Shown here in pieces: positions 52,494 through 61,743 of a DNA stretch of 64,000 nt. A program made the position numbers and the translations under genes. Positions within the stretch are counted from its first letter, which is position 1. Every line of letters starts with the position of its first letter. The DNA lies in contig NZ_AP026802.1 of NCBI RefSeq assembly GCF_033095985.1, positions 1,178,001 to 1,242,000 on the forward strand. Direction: 5' to 3'. The notes under the pieces are model-generated. The model was not told the DNA's origin. It saw only the letters and a list, made by a program, of their open reading frames with translations, and searched no databases. Source of the stretch: Xylocopilactobacillus apicola (GTDB taxonomy: Bacteria > Bacillota > Bacilli > Lactobacillales > Lactobacillaceae).

Positions 52494-54140
52494 TTAATCA
52501 TCAATTATTTTTACGTTTTCTTTTCCCAAAAACTTAATAATTGCCTCCATATTTGGGCTTAATTCTGATTCGTTGTTTAATTCCTCAGTTTTTTGAACTG
52601 GAGGACTTGCTTGACCTTTTCTTAACGTTTGAAGATAACTTTTACGGTACTCAGGCCACTCATCCTCAGAGATACCGTAGGATTTTTTGCCCAACAAATT
52701 CGTAAAATCTTCCCGCAGATTAGCATGTTGGTCTAGTTTTGTAACAAAAGTTGGAAACTTAAAAGCTACGATCACCCCTTCAGTTGAAGCTGCCACTGGT
52801 TTAGTATACTTAATTGCTGCTGCTAATTCTCCTTCAGTCTGCTCAATAAGTTGATCCCACTTGTCTAGCAAATCATTGAGATCAGTTCGAGTGGCTTGCT
52901 TTAAAACTGAATTTAAACGATCATGATCAGTAAAATCTCCCTTTTCGATGACCGTCTTTTCAATAATCGGTTGAAATTCAGCTTTAGAAACTGGTTCGCT
53001 CACTATTTTAGCGGGAGTCTTCGGTTGAGAATGCTGGATCTTTTCAGGAACTGACGTTTGTTTAACTGGTTCTTTCGCTAAATTTGCTAGCTGAATCGTC
53101 ATAATTTCGGTTAAAAGATCACCATAAACGGTTTTTTGCAAAAGTTGATTTTGCTCGTTAAGAATTTTAATCGCTGAAAAAACCCACACTGAAGGAATTT
53201 CTTTAAAATCTTTTAATTCATCAGCTTGATAAGTAGTTCCTACAATTCCATTTTGAAACAACAAAAGTTCTTTCAATAAAACAATTAAATCGTGAATAAA
53301 TTGAGAAAGGTCTTTACCTTCATGAATAATTTCTTCAATTTCATCGACCGATTTCTTAACTTCTCCTTGGTAAGTATCCCGCAAATAGGCCAATAGTAGA
53401 TTTTTTTTAGTTGTACCAGTTAAATTGGTAACAAGATCAAGCGTTACTTCTCCGTTACTTAAAGTTACTGCTTGATCGAGAATGCTCAAAGCATCCCGCA
53501 TCCCGCCATTAGCAAGTTGCGCAATCATTTTTAAAGCATCCTCTTCATAAGTCACATTTTCTTGCTTTAGAATAGAGGATAATTGCTCTGTGATCTCTTC
53601 ATCACTTAAACGATGAAAATCATATTTTTGCAAACGGGAAATTATTGTAGCTGGAATTTTCTGAGGATTAGTTGTTGCCAAAATAAAAACCGCATATGCT
53701 GGTGGCTCCTCAAGTGTTTTTAGTAAGGCATTAAAAGCACCGAGCGACAACATGTGCGCTTCATCAATAACGTATATTTTATAGTCAGCAACCAGAGGCG
53801 CATACTTAATCTGAGAGCGAATATTACGAATTTCGTCCACTCCATTATTAGAAGCCGCATCAATTTCCACATAATCAGCTAATGTCCCATTATTAATCCC
53901 CTGACAAGTTTCACACTCGTTACAGGGCTCACCATCTTGGGCAAAATGACAATTAATTGATTTAGCAAATACTCGAGAGGTCGAAGTCTTGCCGGTTCCA
54001 CGTGGACCAGAAAAAAGATAGGCATGAGTTATATGCCCCGTAGTCACGGCATTTTTCAAAGTCTGTACTAAAACCGGCTGTCCTACAATTCCATTGAAAT
54101 CAACCGGTCGATATTTCCGATATAAAGCTTGATATGACAT
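52494..54140 (-). CDS. dnaX: DNA polymerase III gamma/tau subunit
   Basis: The 548-residue clamp-loader ATPase has Walker [17 protein letters not shown] (about 45-60), a zinc motif ([16 protein letters not shown], 64-79), DEAHML near residue 126, sensor-1 [10 protein letters not shown] and a C-terminal tau-like tail. I saw no slippery A-run suggesting a gamma frameshift, but did not test it thoroughly. It heads the replication cluster and lies just after the SRP RNA. Confidence 0.96.
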   Translation of the reverse strand: MSYQALYRKYRPVDFNGIVGQPVLVQTLKNAVTTGHITHAYLFSGPRGTGKTSTSRVFAKSINCHFAQDGEPCNECETCQGINNGTLADYVEIDAASNNGVDEIRNIRSQIKYAPLVADYKIYVIDEAHMLSLGAFNALLKTLEEPPAYAVFILATTNPQKIPATIISRLQKYDFHRLSDEEITEQLSSILKQENVTYEEDALKMIAQLANGGMRDALSILDQAVTLSNGEVTLDLVTNLTGTTKKNLLLAYLRDTYQGEVKKSVDEIEEIIHEGKDLSQFIHDLIVLLKELLLFQNGIVGTTYQADELKDFKEIPSVWVFSAIKILNEQNQLLQKTVYGDLLTEIMTIQLANLAKEPVKQTSVPEKIQHSQPKTPAKIVSEPVSKAEFQPIIEKTVIEKGDFTDHDRLNSVLKQATRTDLNDLLDKWDQLIEQTEGELAAAIKYTKPVAASTEGVIVAFKFPTFVTKLDQHANLREDFTNLLGKKSYGISEDEWPEYRKSYLQTLRKGQASPPVQKTEELNNESELSPNMEAIIKFLGKENVKIIDD

Positions 54141-54162
54141 ATTTATTTCCTTTGGATACTAA

Positions 54163-54241
54163 AAAGGCACATGATACCTCCGCCTTAGTGCTGCTTCCTT
54201 CCGGACCTGACACGGTTCAACGGCATACCATTGCCCAGAAC
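54163..54241 (-). ncRNA. ffs: Signal recognition particle RNA (small bacterial type)
   Basis: The minus strand contains the invariant domain IV core CAGGTCCGGAAGGAAGCAGC, with GGAAGGAAGCAGC facing GTGTCAGGTCC. The flanking arms GGCAATGGTATGCC and GGCGGAGGTATC complete the short hairpin. It binds Ffh for membrane protein targeting. A T run follows at its 3' end. Its place upstream of dnaX is usual. End points are approximate. Confidence 0.93.
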
Positions 54242-54243
54242 TT

Positions 54244-54271
54244 ATTATATCGTAAAATAGAAATATTTCTA
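54244..54271 (-). promoter_or_regulatory. Promoter of the SRP RNA
   Basis: On the minus strand TATAAT (54244-54249) is preceded at 16 bases by TAGAAA (54266-54271). The -10 lies only a few bases before the expected RNA 5' end. Confidence 0.55.
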
Positions 54272-54321
54272 CCCTAGTTTTAAAAAAAATCAGAATTTGA
54301 GTTAAAATACTTATTAAAGGA

Positions 54322-55161
54322 GTGTTTCAAATGGAAAATTTTCAATTAAATGACGGACTTGTTTTACCGGCAATCGGTTTTGGAACCTATAAATTAAACG
54401 GTTCTTTGGGGGTCAATGCGATTACTTCCGCTCTTTATAATGGGTATCGATATTTAGATTGTGCCTTTAATTATGAAAACGAAGGTGCCGTTGGCCAAGC
54501 TATCAAGAACTCTGGAATTTCTAGAGGTAAGATAATCGTTGCTTCTAAACTACCTGGACGTCATCATCGATATCAAGAAGCAATTCAAACCATTCAAGAA
54601 TCACTGTTTCGAATGAACCTTGACTATCTCGATCTTTATCTTATTCATTGGCCTGACCCGATCCAAGATCAATATGTTGAAGCTTGGCAGGCGTTAATTG
54701 ATGCTCAAAAATTTGGATTGGTTCGCTCAATTGGTGTTAGCAATTTCTTACCTACGCATCTCGAGCGACTGGAAAAAGAAACTGGCATTCTTCCTTCCAT
54801 CAATCAAGTAGAGCTGCATCCCTACTTTAACCAAGAAGAACAGCGAAAATATGATCAACGGCACGGAATTTTAACGCAAGATTGGAGTCCTTTGGCTCGC
54901 GGGCGCGCTGTTACAGATGAGAAAGTAATCACAAATTTAGCAGCTAAGTACAACAAAAAGCCACAACAAATTATCTTACGCTGGGAAATTCAATTAAAAA
55001 CGATGCCGATTCCTAAATCTTCAACAAATGAGCATCAAAAAAGTAATTTGGAATTATTTGATTTCCAACTTACTGACTCTGAAGTCGAAGAAATTAATCA
55101 ACTAACACGTAGTAATGGTCGTAACAAAAATCAAGACCCCGCCGTCTACGAAGAATTTTGA
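54322..55161 (+). CDS. Aldo-keto reductase
   Basis: Apart from its initial methionines (MFQMENFQLNDG; ATG 54322 or 54331, the latter eight bases after AAAGGAGTG), the protein has 275-279 residues. It carries the AKR signature GYRYLDCAFNYENEGAVGQA near residue 42 with the catalytic Tyr, ASKLPGRHH near 75 with the Lys, and LIHWPDP near residue 110 with the His. LLP-type C-terminal IPKSSTNEHQKSN binds NADPH phosphate. It reduces carbonyl compounds; the substrate is unknown. Confidence 0.92.
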   Translation: MFQMENFQLNDGLVLPAIGFGTYKLNGSLGVNAITSALYNGYRYLDCAFNYENEGAVGQAIKNSGISRGKIIVASKLPGRHHRYQEAIQTIQESLFRMNLDYLDLYLIHWPDPIQDQYVEAWQALIDAQKFGLVRSIGVSNFLPTHLERLEKETGILPSINQVELHPYFNQEEQRKYDQRHGILTQDWSPLARGRAVTDEKVITNLAAKYNKKPQQIILRWEIQLKTMPIPKSSTNEHQKSNLELFDFQLTDSEVEEINQLTRSNGRNKNQDPAVYEEF

Positions 55162-55168
55162 GGTAAAA

Positions 55169-55831
55169 ATGACAACTATATATTTAGTAAGACACGGACA
55201 AACTTATTTTAATCGCTACAACCGCATGCAAGGTTGGTCAGACTCTCCTTTGACTGAAAATGGCGTCAAAGACGCCAAAAGAGTTGGTGAGGTTTTCAAA
55301 AATATCAAATTTGCTTATGCTGCTTCGAGTGACGCTAACCGGGCGCGAAATACAGCTCAGATCATCTTGGATTATAATTTAGCCAATCCCCCAAAATTAG
55401 TCGAAATCCCAAATTTCCGAGAATGTTTTTATGGCTACTTTGAGGGCATGAACTCACCTGAAACTTGGCTTCTAACCGCTCATCAAGCTGGATATCGGAC
55501 ATTTAACGACCTCGTTACTAATTTTGATCTTGATTATGCTAAAGATTTAATGCACCAGGCTGATCCTTTCCATGAAGCCGAGACTGCTGATCAGTATTGG
55601 CAGCGCCTTGACAAAGCCTTTGAATTTTTAGCAAAACAAGTTTCTTTTACTTCAAGTGATCCCGTGCTCTTAGTCACTCATGGTACTACAATTCGTAGTA
55701 TCGTCGGTCGTTATTCAAGCGAAAAGCAATTCGATTTAACTGATCCACCCCGAAATGGCAGCATCACAACTATTGAAATGAATCAAAATCGCCAGATCAA
55801 AGTTAAAGACTACAATAAATTAAAAATTTAA
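55169..55831 (+). CDS. Histidine phosphatase family protein (phosphoglycerate-mutase-like)
   Basis: The 220-residue protein starts with the catalytic TIYLVRHGQTYFNRYNRMQG, His9 being the phosphorylated residue, and has VLLVTHGTTIRSIVGRY with the second His near residue 170. The ATG at 55169 is preceded by GAGG; a frame 18 codons longer begins inside the aldo-keto reductase gene. It probably dephosphorylates a small metabolite. Confidence 0.9.
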   Translation: MTTIYLVRHGQTYFNRYNRMQGWSDSPLTENGVKDAKRVGEVFKNIKFAYAASSDANRARNTAQIILDYNLANPPKLVEIPNFRECFYGYFEGMNSPETWLLTAHQAGYRTFNDLVTNFDLDYAKDLMHQADPFHEAETADQYWQRLDKAFEFLAKQVSFTSSDPVLLVTHGTTIRSIVGRYSSEKQFDLTDPPRNGSITTIEMNQNRQIKVKDYNKLKI

Positions 55832-55832
55832 T

Positions 55833-55860
55833 AAGCTCTCCTTTGGAAGGGCTTTTTTAT
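55833..55860 (+). terminator. Intrinsic terminator after the histidine phosphatase gene
   Basis: AAGCTCTCC and GGAAGGGCTT form a stem with a wobble and one mismatch, followed by TTTTTT. Confidence 0.7.
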
Positions 55861-55929
55861 TTCTTTCACAAACAAAAGTTTGCTATACTTTTATAAGCAA
55901 AAATACTAGTTTATTTTGAAAAAGGTTCA

Positions 55930-56014
55930 CCTCGCTGATACTAACTAAGGAAAGGAATGGGAAAATTGGCTCAATAAATACTTAAGCGAGGGCTTCCCTT
56001 CCCAACTAAAGTAT
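55930..56014 (+). promoter_or_regulatory. Structured leader of the yitT-like gene with a six-codon upstream reading frame
   Basis: CCTCGCT (55930-55936) is perfectly complementary to AGCGAGG (55985-55991). Within its loop, TGGGAA (55958-55963) is complementary to TTCCCA (55999-56004) beyond the stem, and ATACT (55938-55942) to AGTAT (56010-56014) next to the start codon. These pairings together form an H-type pseudoknot. AAGGA five bases before ATG 55957 opens a frame MGKLAQ then stop. The yitT ATG itself has no good ribosome site. I recognise no known riboswitch class. Confidence 0.5.
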
Positions 56015-56015
56015 A

Positions 56016-56867
56016 ATGAAAAAATTACAAGTTCTCAATAAAAACTTCTTTACCCAACTAATTGTTATTTGCGTGGCGATTGAAATTATTTCAATCAGCA
56101 TCAATTTCTTTTACGCTCCAATTAATATTGCGGCAGGCGGAGCCACCGGAATTTCCATTCTAGCTTCTGCCGCCTTTGGCTGGAATCGATCCATCGTCGT
56201 TTTAATTATCAACACGTTAATGATTATTCTAGCCGCTTGTTTTTTAGGAAGAAAAGTGGTCATGAAAATCGCGATTGGTAGCTTTCTTTTACCATTGTTT
56301 ATGTATCTGACTCCAAGTTTCAAAGTTGTTGAAGATAATGTTTTGGCAATGGTCATAGGCGGTGCAGTGTTTGGTTTTGGAGTCGCACTTTTATACCATG
56401 TTGATGCTTCTTCCGGCGGCACCGCAGTCCCGCCGCTAATTTTAAAGAAATATTTTCACATCAATCCTTCGGTTACTTTACTAGTCATTGATACTGCAGT
56501 TACTGTATTTAATATTTTTGTCGATGGAACGAACGCTTTTTTCCTCGCCACCTTCTCTTTAGTGATTACTTCGATCGTAATGAACTACATTATGCTAGGT
56601 TTTGATCACAAAATAATGCTCAACATTATGAGTGAAGAGCATTTAGAAGATATCAAGCAGGTTATTGATGAAGCAAGTGAACAAGGATACACCATCTTCG
56701 ACGTACGCGGCGGCAAAAACGGCGAAAATAAGGAAATGTTGATGGTAGTTACTAGCAACATTGATTATCCTGACCTGGTGAGTGAAATTCTTACTGTTGA
56801 TAAAAAAGCTTTCATGGTAACTTATAATATTTCGGAAGTTCGTAATGGGGTCTTTAATTCGATTTAA
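56016..56867 (+). CDS. YitT-family membrane protein with C-terminal DUF2179 domain
   Basis: The 283-residue protein has about five helices (1-190) with the family block INIAAGGATGISILASAAFG near residue 34 and VDASSGGTAVPPLILKKYF near residue 128, and a soluble C-terminal DUF2179 domain (about 205-283; GKNGENKEMLMVVTSNIDYP). The function is not established. Its unusual leader is described separately. It converges with hflX, overlapping it by 14 bases. Confidence 0.88.
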   Translation: MKKLQVLNKNFFTQLIVICVAIEIISISINFFYAPINIAAGGATGISILASAAFGWNRSIVVLIINTLMIILAACFLGRKVVMKIAIGSFLLPLFMYLTPSFKVVEDNVLAMVIGGAVFGFGVALLYHVDASSGGTAVPPLILKKYFHINPSVTLLVIDTAVTVFNIFVDGTNAFFLATFSLVITSIVMNYIMLGFDHKIMLNIMSEEHLEDIKQVIDEASEQGYTIFDVRGGKNGENKEMLMVVTSNIDYPDLVSEILTVDKKAFMVTYNISEVRNGVFNSI

Positions 56868-58119
56868 CAAAGAATTTTTGGAATCGACCTTGAGCTGCAA
56901 GACTCAAATTTGCCAAAATTTTGGTACCTTCAGCTAGATATTCGTAAGAAATAACAGGATAATTAGCCATAATTTGCGAAGCCACTTCTCCTTGGTCAAA
57001 AGGAATTAATAGAGTAACTTCCTTAAAGTCCCCAAAAATATTTTTGATAATTAATTGCCCTAATTGTTTGAGAGTTTCAGAATCATTTGCGGAACCAAAA
57101 ATATTGTTATCTTTAATAAGCGGATAAACTTGGTCCGGCAGAAGATCTGCTTTATTGTAAAAAGTGATCATTGGGATTTCCCCTGCCCCAATCTCTGCCA
57201 AAACTTTTTGAGTGGTTGTGATCATTTCCTCACAATTAGGGTCTGCATAGTCGACGACGTTGATCAAAAGATCAGCGTCTTTTGCTTCTTGGAGCGTAGT
57301 TTTGAAAGATTCAATGAGCTGGTGAGGCAAACCGGTAATAAAACCAACTGTATCACTAAGCAAAAACTCGCGCTGATCAGTCAAACGAAGTGATTTGATC
57401 GTCGTATCAAGGGTGGCAAACAACATATTTGCTGAAAACACAGGCTCTTTCGATCTTAAACTCGCGCCAATCGCTGGGGGTAAATTATTAAAAGTCGTCG
57501 ATTTACCAGCATTGGTATACCCAACAAGTGCAACAGACGGCAAACCCGATTGAGCTCTTTGCTCACTTTGGGTCTGATGTATCAGTTCAACCTTCTTGAG
57601 ACGATTTTTTAACTCGCTGATTTGTTTAACAATAGTCCGTCGATTTATTTCAGATTTAGTTTCACCGGCTCCCCGGTTATGTAATCCTCCGCCCCCGCCA
57701 CCTTGTTGGTCAAGCCGTTGAGCTGATGGGTGAATTCGAGGCATTTCATATTGTAATTGAGCAATTTCAACTTGAATTTTTGCTTCTTTAGTCCGTGCGC
57801 GCCGTTTGAAAATTTCAAGAATTAATTCAGTTCGATCAATTACTGAAGTTTGCAATATCTTCTCTAAATTTCTAATTTGGGTTGGCGATAGTTCATCGTT
57901 AACAATCAAGACTTCCGCTTCGGCTTGCGATATTTCATCTTTTATTTCACTTAATTTTCCGTGACCGAAGTAAGTTCCCGCTAATCTGTGATCTAATTTT
58001 TGTGTAATTTGTTTAACAACTTCAAAATCATCAGCAACAGCTAAGCCTTTTAATTCAGCCATTTGAGATAAAAATCTTGGATCTTTGTTATCAACGCCTG
58101 CAATAATTACTTTTTTCAA
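56854..58119 (-). CDS. hflX: GTPase HflX
   Basis: The 421-residue ribosome-associated GTPase has the N-terminal HflX domain (about 1-190, with the glycine-rich QGGGGGGLHNRGAGETKSEI near residue 139), then G1 GYTNAGKSTTFN near 204, G3 DTVGFI near 255, and G4 FYNKADLL. It splits stalled ribosomes after stress. It converges with the YitT gene and follows the binding-protein gene's transcription direction (both minus). Confidence 0.94.
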   Translation of the reverse strand: MKKVIIAGVDNKDPRFLSQMAELKGLAVADDFEVVKQITQKLDHRLAGTYFGHGKLSEIKDEISQAEAEVLIVNDELSPTQIRNLEKILQTSVIDRTELILEIFKRRARTKEAKIQVEIAQLQYEMPRIHPSAQRLDQQGGGGGGLHNRGAGETKSEINRRTIVKQISELKNRLKKVELIHQTQSEQRAQSGLPSVALVGYTNAGKSTTFNNLPPAIGASLRSKEPVFSANMLFATLDTTIKSLRLTDQREFLLSDTVGFITGLPHQLIESFKTTLQEAKDADLLINVVDYADPNCEEMITTTQKVLAEIGAGEIPMITFYNKADLLPDQVYPLIKDNNIFGSANDSETLKQLGQLIIKNIFGDFKEVTLLIPFDQGEVASQIMANYPVISYEYLAEGTKILANLSLAAQGRFQKFFVKSN

Positions 58120-58131
58120 ATACTTCTCCTA

Positions 58132-59379
58132 TTATTTAATTGTGGAGATCTTGTTAACTAATTCATCAAGTTGATTTTGATAATCAGACTCTTGCACTTT
58201 ACCATTATAGGTATCATTTAATAATTGATCCATTTCTGGCCAAAAAGCAGATAACTGTCTTAATTTTGGTAGAACTGCCGCATGTTCTTGATCACTCATC
58301 TTAATAACTGATTTAGCAACAGAATCGTTTAAAATAGTCGGATCTTTTTGAAGTTGTTGATTAGCTGGGGTCAAGCCTTGATCTTTAAAAGTCAAAAGCT
58401 GTGATTCTTTACTCGTTAAAAATTCTGCTAAAGTCATTGCTGCTTGAGGCAATTTTGTCTGTTGATTAACCCCAAAAAGTTTCACATGCAAAAACGATTT
58501 AAAAACAAGCTCTTTATCACTTAGCTTCACCATGGGCAATACTGTAGCAGATAAATTATTATTTAATTGTTTTTGAAAGCTGCTTTTTAATGAGCTATCA
58601 GCAACCCAGGCTTGAATTTTTTCGTTTTCTAAATTGGCTTGAGCAGTTCCAGTTGTTGCATCAACAACTCTTTGATTAGTTTTCTGCTGGGCCACCCATC
58701 GAAGAACTTCAATCCCTTTTTCGTTGTTGAAATTAGTTTCTTTAACATTATCACCTTTTTCACCAAATAATTGGTCTCCATTACTCATAAAAAGAGGAGT
58801 GAGCGTATAACTGCCATTCATAGAAGTAAAACCGAGGCTCACTGCTGCCTTTGAAGTCAATTGATCCCAATGTAAAACATCATTAGGAGATAATTTTGAT
58901 TTATCGTAATAAAGAACTTGGGTATCAATACCGACTGGATAACCGTAAATATTATTCTTAAAGGTTATTGCTTCAACGATGTTATGAGAATTATTATTCT
59001 TAATTTCATCAACTCTTCGATCACGAAGAGGATAGATTAGACCAGAATTTACCATCGAACCAATTTGATCGTTCGAGATCATAAAAACATCTGCTGCCTT
59101 TGAAGGATCTTTACTAACCATCCTTTTCATTTGATCCGAATTACTTGCTTGAATTGTTATTTTAACTTCGGGATATTTATTTTCAAAATCATGCGCAATT
59201 TTAGTGTAAACGGCAACATAATTTGGATCAACCCAAAGCTTAAGTTTCCCCTTTATCACTTGATCAGATTTTTCTTTAGGTGCTTTAGAACTATTATCAC
59301 TACCCGTGCAACCAACTAATATAAGCGATAGCATTAAAGTAATCAGACTAAAGAAAATTTTTTTCCAATTTAAACGCAT
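58132..59379 (-). CDS. Extracellular sugar-binding lipoprotein (MalE-like), without permease genes nearby
   Basis: The 415-residue protein has a lipoprotein signal with LVGC (Cys24), then a type-1 solute-binding domain: KGKLKLWVDPNYVAVYTKIA near residue 43, FENKYPEVKITIQASNSDQM, and AADVFMISNDQIGSMVNSGL near 95, as in maltodextrin-binding proteins. The family normally accompanies two permeases and an ATPase; none is adjacent, so it must serve a transporter elsewhere or be a relic of one. Upstream of hflX by 12 bases. Confidence 0.85.
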   Translation of the reverse strand: MRLNWKKIFFSLITLMLSLILVGCTGSDNSSKAPKEKSDQVIKGKLKLWVDPNYVAVYTKIAHDFENKYPEVKITIQASNSDQMKRMVSKDPSKAADVFMISNDQIGSMVNSGLIYPLRDRRVDEIKNNNSHNIVEAITFKNNIYGYPVGIDTQVLYYDKSKLSPNDVLHWDQLTSKAAVSLGFTSMNGSYTLTPLFMSNGDQLFGEKGDNVKETNFNNEKGIEVLRWVAQQKTNQRVVDATTGTAQANLENEKIQAWVADSSLKSSFQKQLNNNLSATVLPMVKLSDKELVFKSFLHVKLFGVNQQTKLPQAAMTLAEFLTSKESQLLTFKDQGLTPANQQLQKDPTILNDSVAKSVIKMSDQEHAAVLPKLRQLSAFWPEMDQLLNDTYNGKVQESDYQNQLDELVNKISTIK

Positions 59380-59401
59380 ATTTTACTCTCCGAAATTATT
59401 T

Positions 59402-60499
59402 TTACAGCGTAACCAGTTCTTTGGTTGAATGGGTAAACGGCTCAACTCCATTTTCCGTGACATAAACCGAATCTTCAATTCGAACTCCCGCGAAACCGGG
59501 AATATAAATTCCTGGTTCAATTGAAAAGCACATGCCTGGGGTTAAAACCAAATCATTTCCCGCCATTATCGACGGAAATTCATGCACCGAAATACCCAAT
59601 CCATGACCCAATCGATGATTGAAATACTCGCCGTAACCGTGTTCACTTATAATATTTCGTGCCACCTTGTCTAACTGTGAAGCAGTAACTCCTGGCTTAG
59701 CAAAATCCATCGCAGCAAGTTGCGCTTCTAAACAGACTTCGTAAATATCGCGCTGACGGTCATCGATCGAACCTACAGCAAATGTACGGGTCGCGTCACT
59801 AACATAATTATCATGCACGGTCCCCAGATCAAAAAGAACGAGATCATGATCTGCTACTTGATTAGTCGTCGGTTCACCGTGTGGATTAGCTGCCATTTTA
59901 CCAGCCTGAACCAACGTATCAAAACTTACATGGAGCACCCCTTTCTTTCTAAGAGCACTCTCAATTTCATTAACCAGTTCAACTTCAGTAATTCCTGGAC
60001 GACAATACTTTTGCGCAATTTCAAAAGCATAATCTGCTTCTGATCCGGCTGCTATCATTTTAGCAATTTCGTCTTCTGTTTTAATCAAACGTTGACTTTC
60101 AATTGCGCTCGTTAGATCGAGAAATTGAGCAGTTTGCGGTAAAATTCGCTTCAATTGTTCAAAGCGAGAAACTGTGAGTTGAGATTTTTCGATGCCAACT
60201 CGGTTAAATTTGTCATCAAGTCGAGCTAAATGCTCACTAATTTTGGTATAAGGATCTTCTTCGTCTAAGTATCCATAAACCTCACCACTAAAGCCCGCAT
60301 CATGAGCCGATGAGACTTCTAACGCTGGTGTAAATAGGAAATTTCTCCCCGACCGATCAACAAAGAAAGCAAGCGTCCGCTCATGAGGATCCGCCAAAAA
60401 CCCCGTGTAATAAAAAATATTCGTCGGATCACTCAAATAAGCTAAATCAAGTTCATTTTCTTCTAAAAATTTAATTAATTGTTCTAAATGGTTATTCAT
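59402..60499 (-). CDS. pepQ: Xaa-Pro dipeptidase
   Basis: The 365-residue M24 metallopeptidase has a creatinase-type N-domain (1-130) and a pita-bread C-domain with metal ligands in LFDLGTVHDNYVSDATRTFA near residue 225, HRLGHGLGISVHEFP near 290 and SIEPGIYIPGFAGVRIEDSV near 325. It cleaves X-Pro dipeptides. I start it at ATG 60499 after GAGG; a frame ten codons longer has no ribosome site. In several lactobacilli ccpA lies divergently beside pepQ; here it does not. Confidence 0.92.
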   Translation of the reverse strand: MNNHLEQLIKFLEENELDLAYLSDPTNIFYYTGFLADPHERTLAFFVDRSGRNFLFTPALEVSSAHDAGFSGEVYGYLDEEDPYTKISEHLARLDDKFNRVGIEKSQLTVSRFEQLKRILPQTAQFLDLTSAIESQRLIKTEDEIAKMIAAGSEADYAFEIAQKYCRPGITEVELVNEIESALRKKGVLHVSFDTLVQAGKMAANPHGEPTTNQVADHDLVLFDLGTVHDNYVSDATRTFAVGSIDDRQRDIYEVCLEAQLAAMDFAKPGVTASQLDKVARNIISEHGYGEYFNHRLGHGLGISVHEFPSIMAGNDLVLTPGMCFSIEPGIYIPGFAGVRIEDSVYVTENGVEPFTHSTKELVTL

Positions 60500-60785
60500 T
60501 TTTCTATACCTCGTGGCTAATTTTAACACACTATCTGTACAACAGCTTTAAAAATCATGATGAGAGCGTTTAATACCTTTTTTTCCCTCTAAATAAAACA
60601 AAAAGCAATCCGCTCCGTCTCACACGACGAAGAAAATTGCCATTGTTTCGATACAACCATCCACCAAAATGAATATTCAAATGATGGTTGCAATTGAACT
60701 TATAATGCAAAGTTTCTAAATGAAATCACTTAAAATTATTTTTGAATTTTAAAAAAAGAACAATTTGTCCCTCTCTGATTACTTG
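60500..60785 (-). terminator. Non-coding interval with two minus-strand terminators
   Basis: Close to ytxH, GAACAATTTGTCC (60758-60770) is a short hairpin with seven T on the minus strand. Farther on, GCAATCCGCTCCGTC (60605-60619) pairs imperfectly with GACGAAGAAAATTGC (60626-60640), followed by TTTTTG. No open frame or known RNA was seen in the 286 bases. A weak cre-like ATGAGAGCGTTTAAT lies near 60560. Confidence 0.55.
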
Positions 60786-61205
60786 TTATTTAACTTCGTC
60801 AACTGCGCCTTTGACCTTATCAACTGCTTTACTGACCTGATCTTCAACTGTTGTTGCTTGTTGAAATTCAGAAGTATCGACACTAGCACTTGGATGCATT
60901 GTACCATCTTCTGCGAGATCAAATTCTAAATCACTAACGCTATTATCACCATAATCATCATCTTCTTCACCATGGAATCGATCGCTAAATTCATCCCACT
61001 TGTTCATCGCATTATCTTTGAGATCCTCAGCTGCTGAATCAGCATAGTCATAATAATCAGAAATTCGATCTTTGAAACTATCACTGACTTCCTTAAAACG
61101 ATCTTGTAAATCTTCACCAGCCTCAGAAGTTAAAAACTTGGTGGTTAAAAGAACCGTTCCAACACCCATCGCAAATCCTAAGATAAAACTACCTGTTTTT
61201 GACAT
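60786..61205 (-). CDS. YtxH-like protein
   Basis: The 139-residue protein has a glycine-rich N-terminal helix (SFILGFAMGVGTVLLTTKFL, about 6-25) typical of YtxH/GvpP-like proteins, then a long acidic amphipathic region. Function in the family is general stress-related and poorly known. It follows the DUF948 gene by one base, a common pairing in Firmicutes. Confidence 0.85.
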   Translation of the reverse strand: MSKTGSFILGFAMGVGTVLLTTKFLTSEAGEDLQDRFKEVSDSFKDRISDYYDYADSAAEDLKDNAMNKWDEFSDRFHGEEDDDYGDNSVSDLEFDLAEDGTMHPSASVDTSEFQQATTVEDQVSKAVDKVKGAVDEVK

Positions 61206-61206
61206 T

Positions 61207-61626
61207 TTATTTTACTCCTTTTTTCTTTCCCCCGGAGAAAAGCGAACGGGCAACCCGCAGTGCTCTCATTCCAGAACTATTTTTTCCTCTATTGTTAGTT
61301 TTTTTCACAAATTTTTTTGTCGCTGAATTCAGCTCTGATGCAGATTTTCCAAGATCACCAACGGCAATAAAAGCGTCATTGACTTCGTCCATCTTCAAAT
61401 TAACGTCGCCAACCAACGTGTTGGTTTTAGCTAAAATATCTTCCAATTCTTTAGAAATAACCTGTAGCTCATCAGTAGCTACTTTAACTGTATTTTCAAC
61501 TTGTTCAATTGTTTGTGAACCCTTGGTAACTGCCTTGGACAATTTAACCAAAAATACTACTACAAAAATTGCAATTAAAGCAAATGCTGCAGCAATTACA
61601 ATTAATGCGATTCCACTTTCAGACAT
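61207..61626 (-). CDS. DUF948-family membrane-anchored protein
   Basis: The 139-residue protein has an N-terminal membrane helix (about 6-28) followed by a coiled coil with the DUF948 pattern (KAVTKGSQTIEQVENTVKVA) and a basic C-terminus. I start it at ATG 61626, five bases after GGAGG; a longer start nine codons upstream is unlikely. It precedes the YtxH-like gene and is divergent from murI. Confidence 0.85.
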   Translation of the reverse strand: MSESGIALIVIAAAFALIAIFVVVFLVKLSKAVTKGSQTIEQVENTVKVATDELQVISKELEDILAKTNTLVGDVNLKMDEVNDAFIAVGDLGKSASELNSATKKFVKKTNNRGKNSSGMRALRVARSLFSGGKKKGVK

Positions 61627-61743
61627 AACAACCTCCGCACCTAAAAATATCATAAAACTAATGTAAAGGCAATTATTACCGCCGAAAATTGGTGAAGTAT
61701 TTTAATTGATAATGCGATAGAATAATAGTTTAAGGAGGTTGAA

